NCBI RefSeq assembly: GCF_030538755.1 | Contig: NZ_JAUNTJ010000005.1 | Location: 62,001 to 126,000, forward strand | Reading direction: 5' to 3' | DNA length: 64,000 nt | Origin: Paracoccus sp. (in: a-proteobacteria) | GTDB lineage: Bacteria > Pseudomonadota > Alphaproteobacteria > Rhodobacterales > Rhodobacteraceae | Part shown: piece by piece, positions 27,321-35,846 of the stretch | How the letters are laid out: each line of letters starts with the position of its first letter | Numbering within the stretch: position 1 is the stretch's first letter | Program-made: the position numbers and the translations under genes | Notes under the pieces: model-generated | The model's database searches: none | What the model saw: the letters and a program-made list of their open reading frames with translations, nothing else | Told to the model about the DNA's origin: nothing

Positions 27321-28597
27321 TCTGGACCGTTGGCATTGCCCTGCTGGGGCTGATGGCGCTGTCGATCCCTGTCGGTATCGTCATGTTCCTGCTGGGCATC
27401 GGCGTGGCCGAGTTCTATTCCTCATTCCCGCTGCTGCGCGGGCTGGGGCAGATGGTGTGGTCGTCTTCGGCTTCGTCCACGCTGATCGCCATCCCGCTGT
27501 TCGTCCTGCTGGGCGAAGTGCTGGTTCGCGGCGGCGTGGCCGAACGCACCTATGCCGCGCTGGATAAATGGCTGTCATGGCTGCCCGGCGGGCTGATCCA
27601 TGCCAATATCGCCACCGCAACGATGTTTTCCGCCACCTCGGGATCATCGGTGGCCACCGCCGCAACCGTGGCAACCGTCGCCATGCCGCAGGCCGAGCGG
27701 CTGAACTATGACCCAAGGCTGTTTTCGGGTGCTATTGCGGCAGGTGGCACATTGGGCATCATGATCCCGCCGTCGATCAACCTGATCGTTTACGGCTTTC
27801 TGACCGAAACCTCGATCCCGCAACTGTTCCTTGCCGGGCTGATCCCCGGTCTGGCGATGGCGCTGGCCTTTGTCATCGTGACCGTGCTGCTGTGCATGGC
27901 ACGCCCGAACCTTGGCGGTCCGTCGCGCCGTTTCACCTGGACCGACCGTCTGAGCAGCCTTGCCCAATTGCTGCCGATCCTGTTCCTGTTCGCGGTGGTC
28001 ATCGGCTCGATCTATGCGGGATGGGCAACGCCCACCGAATCCGCGGCAATCGGCGTTGTGATGGCGGTGCTGATCGCGATGTTCGGCGGCGGGTTGAGCC
28101 TTGCCGCCATATCCGAAGCCCTGCAAGGCACGATCCGCATTTCAGCCATGATTATGCTGGTAATCGTCGGGGCCTATTTCCTGAACTTTGCCATGACCTC
28201 TGCCGGGCTTGGGCGGCAATTGTCGGCGCTGATCCAAGGCTCGGGGCTGACGCCGTTCGGCACGCTGCTGCTGGTGATCGCGCTGTATATCGTGCTGGGC
28301 TTTTTCATCGAAACCCTGTCACTGATGGTCGCCACGATTCCCATTGTCGTGCCGATCATGGCGGGCCTTGGCTATGACAAGGTGTGGTTCGGTATCCTGC
28401 TGATCGTGCTGATTGAAATGGCGCTGATTACCCCGCCCGTCGGTCTGAACCTGTTCGTCGTGCAAGGCGCCCGCAAGCGTGGCCCGATCAGCGACGTGAT
28501 TACGGGGGTGATCCCCTATGTGCTGGTCATGGTGCTGATGATCGCGGCGCTGATCGCGCTGCCCGGTCTGGCGCTTTGGCTGCCCTCGGCTTTCTGA
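27317..28597 (+). CDS. TRAP transporter large membrane subunit (DctM family)
   Basis: Large membrane component of 426 residues with about 12 helices, catalysing Na+-coupled transport. DctM signatures: IPLFVLLGEVLVRGGVAER, MFSATSGSSVATAATVATV, GGTLGIMIPPSINLIVYG, YAGWATPTESAAIGVV and ALITPPVGLNLFVVQG. Complete and typical in length; its start is translationally coupled to DctQ. Confidence 0.95.
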   Translation: MIWTVGIALLGLMALSIPVGIVMFLLGIGVAEFYSSFPLLRGLGQMVWSSSASSTLIAIPLFVLLGEVLVRGGVAERTYAALDKWLSWLPGGLIHANIATATMFSATSGSSVATAATVATVAMPQAERLNYDPRLFSGAIAAGGTLGIMIPPSINLIVYGFLTETSIPQLFLAGLIPGLAMALAFVIVTVLLCMARPNLGGPSRRFTWTDRLSSLAQLLPILFLFAVVIGSIYAGWATPTESAAIGVVMAVLIAMFGGGLSLAAISEALQGTIRISAMIMLVIVGAYFLNFAMTSAGLGRQLSALIQGSGLTPFGTLLLVIALYIVLGFFIETLSLMVATIPIVVPIMAGLGYDKVWFGILLIVLIEMALITPPVGLNLFVVQGARKRGPISDVITGVIPYVLVMVLMIAALIALPGLALWLPSAF

Positions 28598-28608
28598 AAG
28601 GATAACAC

Positions 28609-29277
28609 ATGCAATTCATCGTTAACGGCACGCCGCTGGCGCTTGCCCCTGCCCATCTGGTTGTCGCTGGCTGGACCGGGCGCGACGCCGCCGCCATCGC
28701 CCATCATATCGAGGAACTGGCCGCGCTTGGGGTCAAGCCGCCCTCGGTCACGCCGCTGTTCTATCGCGCCTCGGCCACGCTGCTGACCCATGATGCGCGG
28801 ATTCAGGTGGTGGGCAACGCATCCTCGGGCGAGGTCGAGCCGCTGATCGTGCAGGCAGACGGGCAGCGCTATCTGGGGCTTGGCTCGGACCATACCGACC
28901 GCGCGCTTGAGGCATATTCGGTTGCCATGTCGAAACAGGTCTGCCCCAAGCCCTGCGCCGCAGAATTATGGCCGTGGGACGAGATCAGCGACCGGCTGGA
29001 CGATATCCGGCTGGAAAGCTGGATCAAGGAAGGCGGCGAATGGGTGGCCTATCAATCCGGCACGCTGGCAGCGATCCGCCCCCTGGCCAACCTGATCGCA
29101 GGTGCTGCGCTGGATGATCTGGCGCAGGACGGCCCCGTGCTGATGATGTGCGGCACCCTTGGCGCAAAGGGCGGTGTGCGCCCTGCAACGCGGTTCCGCA
29201 TGACCATGACAGATCCGGTAACAGGACGGCAGATCAGCCATGAATACGAAACCACAGCCCTGCCGGACATCGCATGA
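28609..29277 (+). CDS. DUF2848 family protein
   Basis: Protein of 222 residues matching the DUF2848 pattern, with HIEELAALGVKPPSVTPLFY, GEVEPLIVQADGQRYLGLGSDHTDR, MSKQVCPKP and a C-terminal MMCGTLGAKGGVRPATRF-like segment. The fold resembles fumarylacetoacetate hydrolase-type proteins, but no activity is established. It overlaps the amidase start by four bases and follows DctM by 11 nt, so it very probably acts on the imported compound. Confidence 0.85.
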   Translation: MQFIVNGTPLALAPAHLVVAGWTGRDAAAIAHHIEELAALGVKPPSVTPLFYRASATLLTHDARIQVVGNASSGEVEPLIVQADGQRYLGLGSDHTDRALEAYSVAMSKQVCPKPCAAELWPWDEISDRLDDIRLESWIKEGGEWVAYQSGTLAAIRPLANLIAGAALDDLAQDGPVLMMCGTLGAKGGVRPATRFRMTMTDPVTGRQISHEYETTALPDIA

Positions 29278-30539
29278 CCCGCTTTCTTGACAAGGTTCAG
29301 GCAGCCATCACCCGCACCGAGGCTTTGCCCGCCGACACCCGCCGCAGTCTTTTCACCGAGTTTTCGCCCGAACGTATCAACGCCGAGGCTGCGCATCTGT
29401 CAGCACGCCATGATGCGGGCGAGGATATGCCCCTGTTCGGCACGCTGATTTCCGTCAAGGATCTGTTCGACGAGGCAGGACAGATCACCAGTGCCGCATC
29501 CCGACTGTTGCTGGAAAACCCGCCCGCACAAACGGATGCCGTCGCGGTTGCCCGGCTGCGCAAGGCCGGGGCGCTGATGTTCGGTCGCACCACCATGTCC
29601 GAATTTGCCTATTCCGGTGTCGGCCTGAACCCGCATTACGGCACCCCCTCCAGCGTGCTGGTGCCGGGGGTGATGCCGGGCGGTTCGACCTCGGGCGGTG
29701 CGGTGACGGTGGCGATGGGGTTGGTTGACGCGGCGATCGGCACCGACACAGGCGGCTCGCTGCGGATACCGGCGGCGGCGAACGGGTTGTGGGGAATGAA
29801 GCCCGGTCAGGGGTTGATTGACGGGGCGGGCGTGCATCCGCTGGCACCGACTTATGACACGCCCGGCCCGATTGCCCGCGATCCGGGCCTGCTGCGGCAG
29901 ATTCTGGAGATCATGGCGGATCGCCCCTTGCAGGCCGACCCGCCGCAAAAGCTGACGCTGGCCGTGCCCGAGGGCGCATTCACCGACGCCCTGACGCCCG
30001 AGGTTCACGCCCTGTTCGACGCCGAACAGGCCCGGCTTGTCCGTCTGGGCCATCGCCTTGAACCGCTCGATCTTGGCTGGCTGGGCGCGGAAATCGGGCT
30101 GAACCGCATCATCGTCTCGGTCGAGGCGCATCGGATCTATGCCGACCATCTGGACCGGCTGGCCGATCTTGGCGATCCTCGCGTGCTGGCCCGTATCCGC
30201 TTTGCCGAAACCCTGACCCAAGCGCAGATCGACGACGCCTATGCCTTGCGGGCCAAAATCGTTGAGCGATTTGACACCGCAATGACAGGCTTTGATGCGC
30301 TGCTGACACCAACCCTGATGGCGCTGCCGCCACTGATTGCCGACATCGAAAACGACTTCGACCGCCTGAACGCCGCCATGCTGCGCAACCCGTCGCTGGT
30401 CAATCTGGCTGATGGTTGTGCGATTGCCTTACCAACCCCCGGCCTGAACCCGCCCTGGTCCATGACCATGCTGGTCGGCCGCAAAGGGCAGGACGCCGCC
30501 TTGCTGGCGGCTGCGGGGCGGATTGGTTTTGTGGATTAA
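29274..30539 (+). CDS. Amidase-signature family hydrolase
   Basis: Hydrolase of 421 residues with the Ser-cisSer-Lys triad: the lysine in TLISVKDLFDEAG, the cis-serine in MPGGSTSGGAVTVA and the nucleophile in GTDTGGSLRIPAA. It acts on a carboxamide or similar C-N bond. As last gene of the LysR-DUF1445-TRAP-DUF2848 group, coupled to DUF2848 by ATGA, it suggests the imported substrate or a ring-opened product is an amide. Confidence 0.9.
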   Translation: MTRFLDKVQAAITRTEALPADTRRSLFTEFSPERINAEAAHLSARHDAGEDMPLFGTLISVKDLFDEAGQITSAASRLLLENPPAQTDAVAVARLRKAGALMFGRTTMSEFAYSGVGLNPHYGTPSSVLVPGVMPGGSTSGGAVTVAMGLVDAAIGTDTGGSLRIPAAANGLWGMKPGQGLIDGAGVHPLAPTYDTPGPIARDPGLLRQILEIMADRPLQADPPQKLTLAVPEGAFTDALTPEVHALFDAEQARLVRLGHRLEPLDLGWLGAEIGLNRIIVSVEAHRIYADHLDRLADLGDPRVLARIRFAETLTQAQIDDAYALRAKIVERFDTAMTGFDALLTPTLMALPPLIADIENDFDRLNAAMLRNPSLVNLADGCAIALPTPGLNPPWSMTMLVGRKGQDAALLAAAGRIGFVD

Positions 30540-30553
30540 GCATGAAAGAGAGA

Positions 30554-30581
30554 GGATTTGCCGGATAAATGCGGCAAATCC
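30554..30581 (+). terminator. Hairpin terminator after the amidase gene
   Basis: GGATTTGCCG and CGGCAAATCC form a perfect 10-bp stem with an 8-nt loop, starting 14 nt after the amidase stop. There is no poly-T tail, so efficiency is uncertain. Confidence 0.6.
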
Positions 30582-30776
30582 CAGATCGGATAGCGCCTGC
30601 GGACGTGGTGTCATCCGGGGTGGAGTTTCAACGCTTCAACCACGCAGCATACGGAGAGCGCGGCCATGTTCTCGCCGATAGCACACTGGTCAGGATCGTC
30701 GGTCGGGGAAATATCGATGCCAAAATTCCGGCGGGCGCGGCGGATCAGCGTCAGTTAAGCGGGACCAAGCTGCCGG

Positions 30777-31493
30777 TCAGGGATAGACCTGTTTGACAGC
30801 ATCAGACGAGACGATCATCTCTGGCGTTACGATGGCAAGATTTCTCATCCAGCCCCAGCACATCTCATCATCCGTGGCTTCAATGCAGGGGTAATGCCCT
30901 ATCCTGCCCTTCAAAAGGGCTTGTCCAAGCGGCGTTTCCATCGTTGCCAAATCTCGGAGAGGCTTTGGTGATGCAAGCACTACGCCAGCATTCATCGCCG
31001 CTGCAAATGGTAACTCCGCGTTATAGAACTTACCATTTTCAAGCATCATATCAGCATCATACGGCATTTCCATCGCCACAATTCCGGCAAATGTCGCCAT
31101 TGGCCCGGAATCGTAGCTGTTCGTCAGCGAAGCATCCATGCCGGTGACACGAAAGACCGCATACGGCACCCCGTTGATGAAATAATCCAGAGGCGTTTCC
31201 GTCACGCCGATCTGCTCATCAACGTAGATCGCGACCGGGCCGCCACTGGAAGGGCGAAGCACAGCCACTGATGCCCATTCCCCGGATTCAGCATCCCGGA
31301 CGAGGTCGTCAAAGCTATTGAGGCCGTTGCGGAAAACCAAATCTCCCGGCAGCCAGTCCCATGCGGCTTCCTCGACACCTGCGGAATAGTCCGACGACCC
31401 AGGCTCTGGCCCAGCCAAGGAATTGTCATCTTGCGCCAACGCTGGCGCATACCATGCAATGACCACGCAAGCGGCCAAGAGCGTGCGTTTCAT
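30777..31493 (-). CDS. YiiX/NlpC-P60-like secreted protein, apparently catalytically inactive
   Basis: Exported protein of 238 residues with a signal peptide (MKRTLLAACVVIAWYAPALA). The entry motif WLPGDLVFRNG and the order of later segments resemble the permuted NlpC/P60 (YiiX/YebB-like) papain-fold enzymes. In that family a His follows in a S-H-x-G motif and a Cys in a Y-C-S-E-L motif. Here the equivalents read ASVAVL and FYNAEL, so both catalytic residues seem to be missing. It also carries one late Cys pair (YPCIEA, EMCWGW) that may form a disulfide. It is isolated, without operon partners. The family call is moderate, the loss of residues is visible if the alignment is right. Confidence 0.65.
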   Translation of the reverse strand: MKRTLLAACVVIAWYAPALAQDDNSLAGPEPGSSDYSAGVEEAAWDWLPGDLVFRNGLNSFDDLVRDAESGEWASVAVLRPSSGGPVAIYVDEQIGVTETPLDYFINGVPYAVFRVTGMDASLTNSYDSGPMATFAGIVAMEMPYDADMMLENGKFYNAELPFAAAMNAGVVLASPKPLRDLATMETPLGQALLKGRIGHYPCIEATDDEMCWGWMRNLAIVTPEMIVSSDAVKQVYP

Positions 31494-31887
31494 TCAGTTC
31501 CCTGTCGTTCATGTTCGTCGCGCAAACCCTAGCTTGGGACCAAGTGAACGCAAAGGGCTTAAGGCGGCATGGCAGCCGAACGTCATAATTCTCTGCTTCA
31601 CGCTGCTGCTGAACCGTAAAGCGGTCTCGTGGTCTGGAACGAAGTCTTCGAGGAAAACGCCCTCGTCCACAACACCCTTTCCAAGCGCGTCGGCCTGCCC
31701 GAAAGCAATATCCTGTTTACCCCGTTGCCCCATCGTTCGCAAAGCGCGTTGGCAGGCATAGCATCTGGGCACCTCGCCAGTGTCATCCTTTGCCTTTGAC
31801 GACGCCGCCTGAAATGCGCAGATCATCAACTCGTGGTTTGTGCTGGCTCGTGGAAAAGCGGCAGCCGCCGCTTTGTATTCTCATCGG
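31494..31887. other. About 390 bp without a recognised gene
   Basis: Open frames exist on both strands (minus 31509-31829, plus 31423-31761) but neither matches a family I know. The 12-mer GCTGAACCGTAA occurs at 31608-31619 and again at 31905-31916, the second inside the unusual C-terminal tail of the adjacent permease. The stretch has lower GC than its neighbours and may be a decayed insertion. Confidence 0.35.
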
Positions 31888-32781
31888 TCAGGCTCTTTGC
31901 GGGGGCTGAACCGTAAGGAACGGGTAAACCCGTTGGAGCCTGATCCTGAATGCGCGATTTCTTGACGGGCGCTGCAAGGCAGAGCGTGATACGCGATCAA
32001 ACAGCAGGGCAATGGCAACGATGGCCAGGCCGGCGCGCAGGCCAAGGCCCATTTCCATACGCGTCAGGCCGCGCGTGACCTCGGCACCCAGCCCTCCTGC
32101 GCCGACCAGCCCGGCCAGCACCACCATTGCCAGCGACAAAAGGATACATTGGTTCAGGCCGACGACCAGCGTCGGCAAGGCAGCCGGAAATTCAATCCGG
32201 GTCAGAATCATGCTGCGCGGCGCACCGATGGCCTGCCCCAGTTCCAGCAAGTCCTTGGGCACCTGCCGAAAGGCCAGTGTGGTCAGCCGCAGCATGGGCG
32301 GGATGCCATAGACGACCGTTGCCAGCAACGCCGGCACCTGACCCAGACTGAACAGGATCACCGCCGGAATCAGATAGACCCATGGCGGCACGGTCTGCAT
32401 GATATCGAGGATCGGGCGCAGCGCCGCCTCAAGACGCGGCCGACGCGACGCCATGATCCCCAACGGCACGGCAATCACCACCGCCGCCGTGACCGCGGTA
32501 AAGACCAGCGCGACCGTCTGCATGGATTGCGACCACAGGTTCATCAGCCAGCAGAAGCCCAGGCACAAAAAGGCCAGCAACGCCGTCCGCAGGCCGGGAA
32601 GCAGGGCGACCGTGACCAGCACGATCACCACGATGGCGAGCGGATAAAGCAGCAGCGACTGAAACGCGCCGAGAACGGCCTCGACGGTGCGTCCGATGAT
32701 ATCAAACAGCCAGTGCATATTGGTATTCAGCCAGTCCACCAGGGGCGCAAGCCAAATGCCGACGGAAAACGGCACGCTCAT
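31888..32781 (-). CDS. Betaine/proline-type ABC transporter permease (second ProW-like subunit)
   Basis: Inner-membrane permease of 297 residues with six or more helices and the ProW/OpuAB EAA loop (LELGQAIGAPRSMILTRIEFP) after IMQTVPPWVYLIPAVILF. Typical of importers of quaternary amines such as glycine betaine or proline betaine. It overlaps the previous permease by four bases. The last 25 residues (basic, ending LTVQPPQRA) extend beyond the usual end and run into DNA of unknown origin, so the C-terminus may have been replaced. Confidence 0.9.
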   Translation of the reverse strand: MSVPFSVGIWLAPLVDWLNTNMHWLFDIIGRTVEAVLGAFQSLLLYPLAIVVIVLVTVALLPGLRTALLAFLCLGFCWLMNLWSQSMQTVALVFTAVTAAVVIAVPLGIMASRRPRLEAALRPILDIMQTVPPWVYLIPAVILFSLGQVPALLATVVYGIPPMLRLTTLAFRQVPKDLLELGQAIGAPRSMILTRIEFPAALPTLVVGLNQCILLSLAMVVLAGLVGAGGLGAEVTRGLTRMEMGLGLRAGLAIVAIALLFDRVSRSALQRPSRNRAFRIRLQRVYPFLTVQPPQRA

Positions 32782-33632
32782 GCGCGGCTCCTTTTCTGTT
32801 GCGCCATGCTTTGGGTCAGCCGGTCGATGACCATGGTCAGGATCACGATCGCAATGGCGGCGTCGATGGATTTGGCGATGTCCAGCGTGCGGATCGCGTC
32901 ATAGATCGTCTGCCCCAGCCCGCCAGATCCGACGATACCCGCGATGACCACCATGCCGAAAGCCATCATCAGGGTTTGGTTGATGCCGGCCATGATGCTT
33001 GGAACGGCAAAGGGCAGACGGATCTTGAAGAACATCTGGCTGCGTTTCATACCCAGAGACTGGCCCAGTTCCAGAAACTCGGCCGGGGTGCGGGAAATAC
33101 CTAGCGCCGTCAGCCGGATCGCCGGCGGCATCGCAACGATCAGCGTCGCGGCCAGTGCCGTCGCCGGACCAAAACCCAAAGGCGCGATGGCGGGCAGCAG
33201 ATAGATATAGGGCGGCATGGTCTGGATCAGGTCCAGCACCGGCTCGACAGCGCGATTGAGCCGTGGATTGAACCCGGCAAGGATGCCGATGGGCAATGCG
33301 GCCAACAGGGCCAGGCAGGTCGCGCTGAGCACCAGGGCGAATGTGCTCATGGTTTCGGACCAAAGCCCCATGGACACGCAGACCGCAAGGCCCGCCGCGA
33401 TGGCAAGCCCGGCACCGGCACCGATCAGGCGCCATCCGGCAAGGCCCAGAAGAACCATGGTGACATACCACGGCGCCCCCCCGAGTGCCCAGAATACCGC
33501 GCCGTAAGAAATCTCGAAGGCAAGCCGCAACCCGTCGAACAGGAAGGCGGCATGGTCAGTGACCCAGAACAGCGCATCATCGACGATGCGGTCGAAGTTG
33601 CTGGCGATCGTTGCGGGATTCATGCCGATCAA
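32778..33632 (-). CDS. Betaine/proline-type ABC transporter permease (ProW-like)
   Basis: Permease of 284 residues of the same type as its downstream neighbour, with LIQTMPPYIYLLPAIAPLGFG, then the coupling loop LELGQSLGMKRSQMFFKIRLP and VIAGIVGSGGLGQTIYDAI. Two different permeases probably form a heterodimer with one ATPase. ATGA overlaps link it to the ATPase gene before it and the permease gene after it. Confidence 0.92.
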   Translation of the reverse strand: MIGMNPATIASNFDRIVDDALFWVTDHAAFLFDGLRLAFEISYGAVFWALGGAPWYVTMVLLGLAGWRLIGAGAGLAIAAGLAVCVSMGLWSETMSTFALVLSATCLALLAALPIGILAGFNPRLNRAVEPVLDLIQTMPPYIYLLPAIAPLGFGPATALAATLIVAMPPAIRLTALGISRTPAEFLELGQSLGMKRSQMFFKIRLPFAVPSIMAGINQTLMMAFGMVVIAGIVGSGGLGQTIYDAIRTLDIAKSIDAAIAIVILTMVIDRLTQSMAQQKRSRA

Positions 33633-34720
33633 TGCCTCCCGGTGTCAGGGACTTGCGATCCCTTGACCCCCAGCAACAGGCTGGTCGGCGTCACCACGCC
33701 CACTGTCCCGCCCGCCTCAAGCACGGCCAGCCCGGCACCGCGGTGGCTGGTCATCAGGTCGATCAGGCCGTCGATGTCTGTTTCAGGCGAGGTGGTGGGA
33801 AGGCTCTCGATCCCGATGCCCGGATGCTCCCGCCGGAAATCGGCGGGCGGGACCATGACCGAATGCGCCTTGATCAGATGCAGCTTCGAGATGCCGGCGA
33901 CAAATTCGGCAACATAGTCGTCCACCGGGTTCAGGATCAGTTCTTCGGCGGTGCCGGTCTGGATGATAACGCCGTCTTTCATGATGGCAATGCGGTCACC
34001 GATGCGGATCGCCTCGTCCAGATCATGAGTGATAAAAATCGCAGACTTGCCCAGTTCTTTGGTCAACTGGCGGAATTCGTCCTGCAACTGCCGCCGGATC
34101 AGCGGGTCCAGCGCGGAAAACGGCTCGTCCATCAGGATGATCTCGGGGTCAGAGGTCAGCGCACGCGCCAGACCGACCCGTTGCTGCATACCGCCCGACA
34201 GTTCCGAGGGGTAACGCTCGATCCAATCGGCCAGCCCCACCTTGGTCAATGCAGCCTTGGCGGCCTGATTACGCTCGGCCTTGGGAATACCGCGCACTTC
34301 CAGACCGAAGGCGGCATTTTCCAGAACGGTGCGGTTGGGCAGCAAGGCCACGCTCTGGAAAACCATGGCGATATGCCTGGCGCGCAAGTCACGCAGGTCA
34401 GGATCGCTCATGGCACCAATGTCGTGGCCTTTGACCTTGATCTGCCCGCTGGTCGGCTCGATCAGCCGGTTCAGCATACGGACCAAGGTGGATTTGCCGC
34501 TGCCCGACAGACCCATGATGCAAAAGATTTCGCCGCGTCTGACCTGAAAGCTGGCGTCGGCCACACCGACGACACAGTTAAATTCCTGAAGAATTTCGCG
34601 CTTGCCGAGGTTGCGGCGCTGAACCGCGTCCATCGCGGCCGATGCCCGTTCGCCAAAGATCTTCCATGCCGACTGGCAGTCGAGCAGGATTTCCCCGGCA
34701 TTCATGCTCCCTGTGGTCAC
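33629..34720 (-). CDS. Betaine/proline-type ABC transporter ATP-binding protein (ProV-like)
   Basis: ATPase of 363 residues. Walker A GLSGSGKST, the Q-loop in AMVFQSVALLPNRTVLEN, signature LSGGMQQRVGLARAL, Walker B IILMDEPFSALDP and H-loop FITHDLDEA are all intact; an extended N-terminus (KIFGERASAAMDAVQRRNLG) and a C-terminal CBS-like tail are as in ProV/OpuAA. A GTG at 34720 is taken as start because GGAG lies nine bases ahead; the ATG at 34705 is possible. It belongs to the transporter that divergently faces the hydroxyproline genes. Confidence 0.93.
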   Translation of the reverse strand: MTTGSMNAGEILLDCQSAWKIFGERASAAMDAVQRRNLGKREILQEFNCVVGVADASFQVRRGEIFCIMGLSGSGKSTLVRMLNRLIEPTSGQIKVKGHDIGAMSDPDLRDLRARHIAMVFQSVALLPNRTVLENAAFGLEVRGIPKAERNQAAKAALTKVGLADWIERYPSELSGGMQQRVGLARALTSDPEIILMDEPFSALDPLIRRQLQDEFRQLTKELGKSAIFITHDLDEAIRIGDRIAIMKDGVIIQTGTAEELILNPVDDYVAEFVAGISKLHLIKAHSVMVPPADFRREHPGIGIESLPTTSPETDIDGLIDLMTSHRGAGLAVLEAGGTVGVVTPTSLLLGVKGSQVPDTGRH

Positions 34721-34749
34721 TGTCCGTTTCTCCGAGATGACAGATGGCC

Positions 34750-34775
34750 GGGCCGCCAGAGATCACCGGCGGCCC
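34750..34775 (-). other. Hairpin between binding-protein and ATPase genes
   Basis: GGGCCGCC and GGCGGCCC pair perfectly over 8 bp with a 10-nt loop in the gap after the binding-protein gene. Such structures often protect the upstream message or partly stop transcription, giving more binding protein than membrane parts. Confidence 0.5.
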
Positions 34776-34785
34776 AAGCGTGGCT

Positions 34786-35637
34786 TCAATAGCTTTTGAT
34801 GTTCGACCAGCGTTCGAGCAGCAGACCGTGGCTGTCGATCCAGGACTGGATCGCTGCATCCATGGTCTGCCCCCCTGCAACGGCCGAGTTGATGGCCGCG
34901 ATGTCGGCAATCGGCAGAAAGATCCCGGACAGGATTTCGCGCGCCTCGGGGTTGGCTTCGGAAAAGCCCCTTTGCGCGATCAGGTTATAGGACTGGGGCG
35001 GCGCGAAGACGCCCTGGGGATCAGCCAGGAACTTCATCCCGAATTGCTCGGCCATCCAGGTCGGCGTCCACAGCGTGACGACAATCGGTTCTTGCCGGTC
35101 CACCGCCGATTTCAGCGCCGCTGTCATGCCGGCGGTCGAACCCTCGACCAACTGCAATCTCAGGCCATATTTTTCGATGGCATCAGTCGTTTCACGCATC
35201 AACCCTGCGCCGGGTTCGATGCCGACGATCCTGCCGCCCAACCTGTCGGCATTGTCGTTCAGTTCTTCGAGGGAGTCGATGTCGACATAATCAGGAACCG
35301 CCAGGCCCTGATAAAGGCCATGCGACGCGACCGAAAGCTTTTCCAGCCGGTTCTTGTTCCTTTCCCAATAATCATGGGTAACAAAGTCAACCTGAGAGGC
35401 CATGACCTGCACATCGCCGCGGGTCAGCGCGGCATAGGCGATGCCCCATTCGGAAAACTCGGTCAGTTCAACCGTGTAGCCTTTGTCTTCAAGAACTTTC
35501 TTGGTCACAACCGCGATCGGCACCATGTCTTCCCAGGCCATCGTGCCCAGTTTGATCGTCTTGTCCTGCGCCTGCGCGGCAAAGGCGCCCATCCCAAGCA
35601 TGGCTGCCGCAGCAACAGCCTTTATCAGTCGTTTCAT
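34786..35637 (-). CDS. Betaine/proline-type ABC transporter substrate-binding protein (ProX/OpuAC-like)
   Basis: Periplasmic protein of 283 residues from the ATG at 35637 (MKRLIKAVAAAAMLGMGAFA), preceded by AAAGGGGAG. The OpuAC-type fold is indicated by IKLGTMAWEDMVPIAVVTKK, TELTEFSEWGIAYAALTRGD-like text and the aromatic box candidates DYWERNKNR, TLWTPTWMAEQF and the terminal W residues. Trp/Tyr boxes bind quaternary ammonium groups, which fits uptake of hydroxyproline betaine, proline betaine or similar. First gene of the transporter operon, divergent from a GntR gene. Confidence 0.9.
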   Translation of the reverse strand: MKRLIKAVAAAAMLGMGAFAAQAQDKTIKLGTMAWEDMVPIAVVTKKVLEDKGYTVELTEFSEWGIAYAALTRGDVQVMASQVDFVTHDYWERNKNRLEKLSVASHGLYQGLAVPDYVDIDSLEELNDNADRLGGRIVGIEPGAGLMRETTDAIEKYGLRLQLVEGSTAGMTAALKSAVDRQEPIVVTLWTPTWMAEQFGMKFLADPQGVFAPPQSYNLIAQRGFSEANPEAREILSGIFLPIADIAAINSAVAGGQTMDAAIQSWIDSHGLLLERWSNIKSY

Positions 35638-35758
35638 ATACACTCCCCTTTGATTGCCTGACCGGGCTTCGTTTCTGGCCCGATCCATGAAGAAACCGCG
35701 TGGCCGGACTGAGCCTTTGCTCTGCCTTCGAAGATTATATTGACACGCTATCTTTCAT

Positions 35759-35773
35759 TAGACATTCTGTCTA
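35759..35773. promoter_or_regulatory. Inverted repeat TAGACA-ttc-TGTCTA in divergent promoter
   Basis: A perfect 6+3+6 dyad between the transporter and GntR genes, just after TTGACA at 35740-35745 and overlapping TATAAA at 35772-35777. It is a strong candidate operator for the adjacent GntR protein; binding is inferred. Confidence 0.6.
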
Positions 35774-35846
35774 TAAATAATTCAAGAAGGACGATATCCG
35801 ACGAATGGCGTACAGGTTGTCTACAGGTGATAATGGAGGTCTTGTC

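Noticed and set aside
30619-30770. Minus-strand stretch reading like a protein end (IGENMAALSVCCVVEALK)
   Set aside because: It reads plausibly but has no start, no neighbouring partner and I could not place it in a family.
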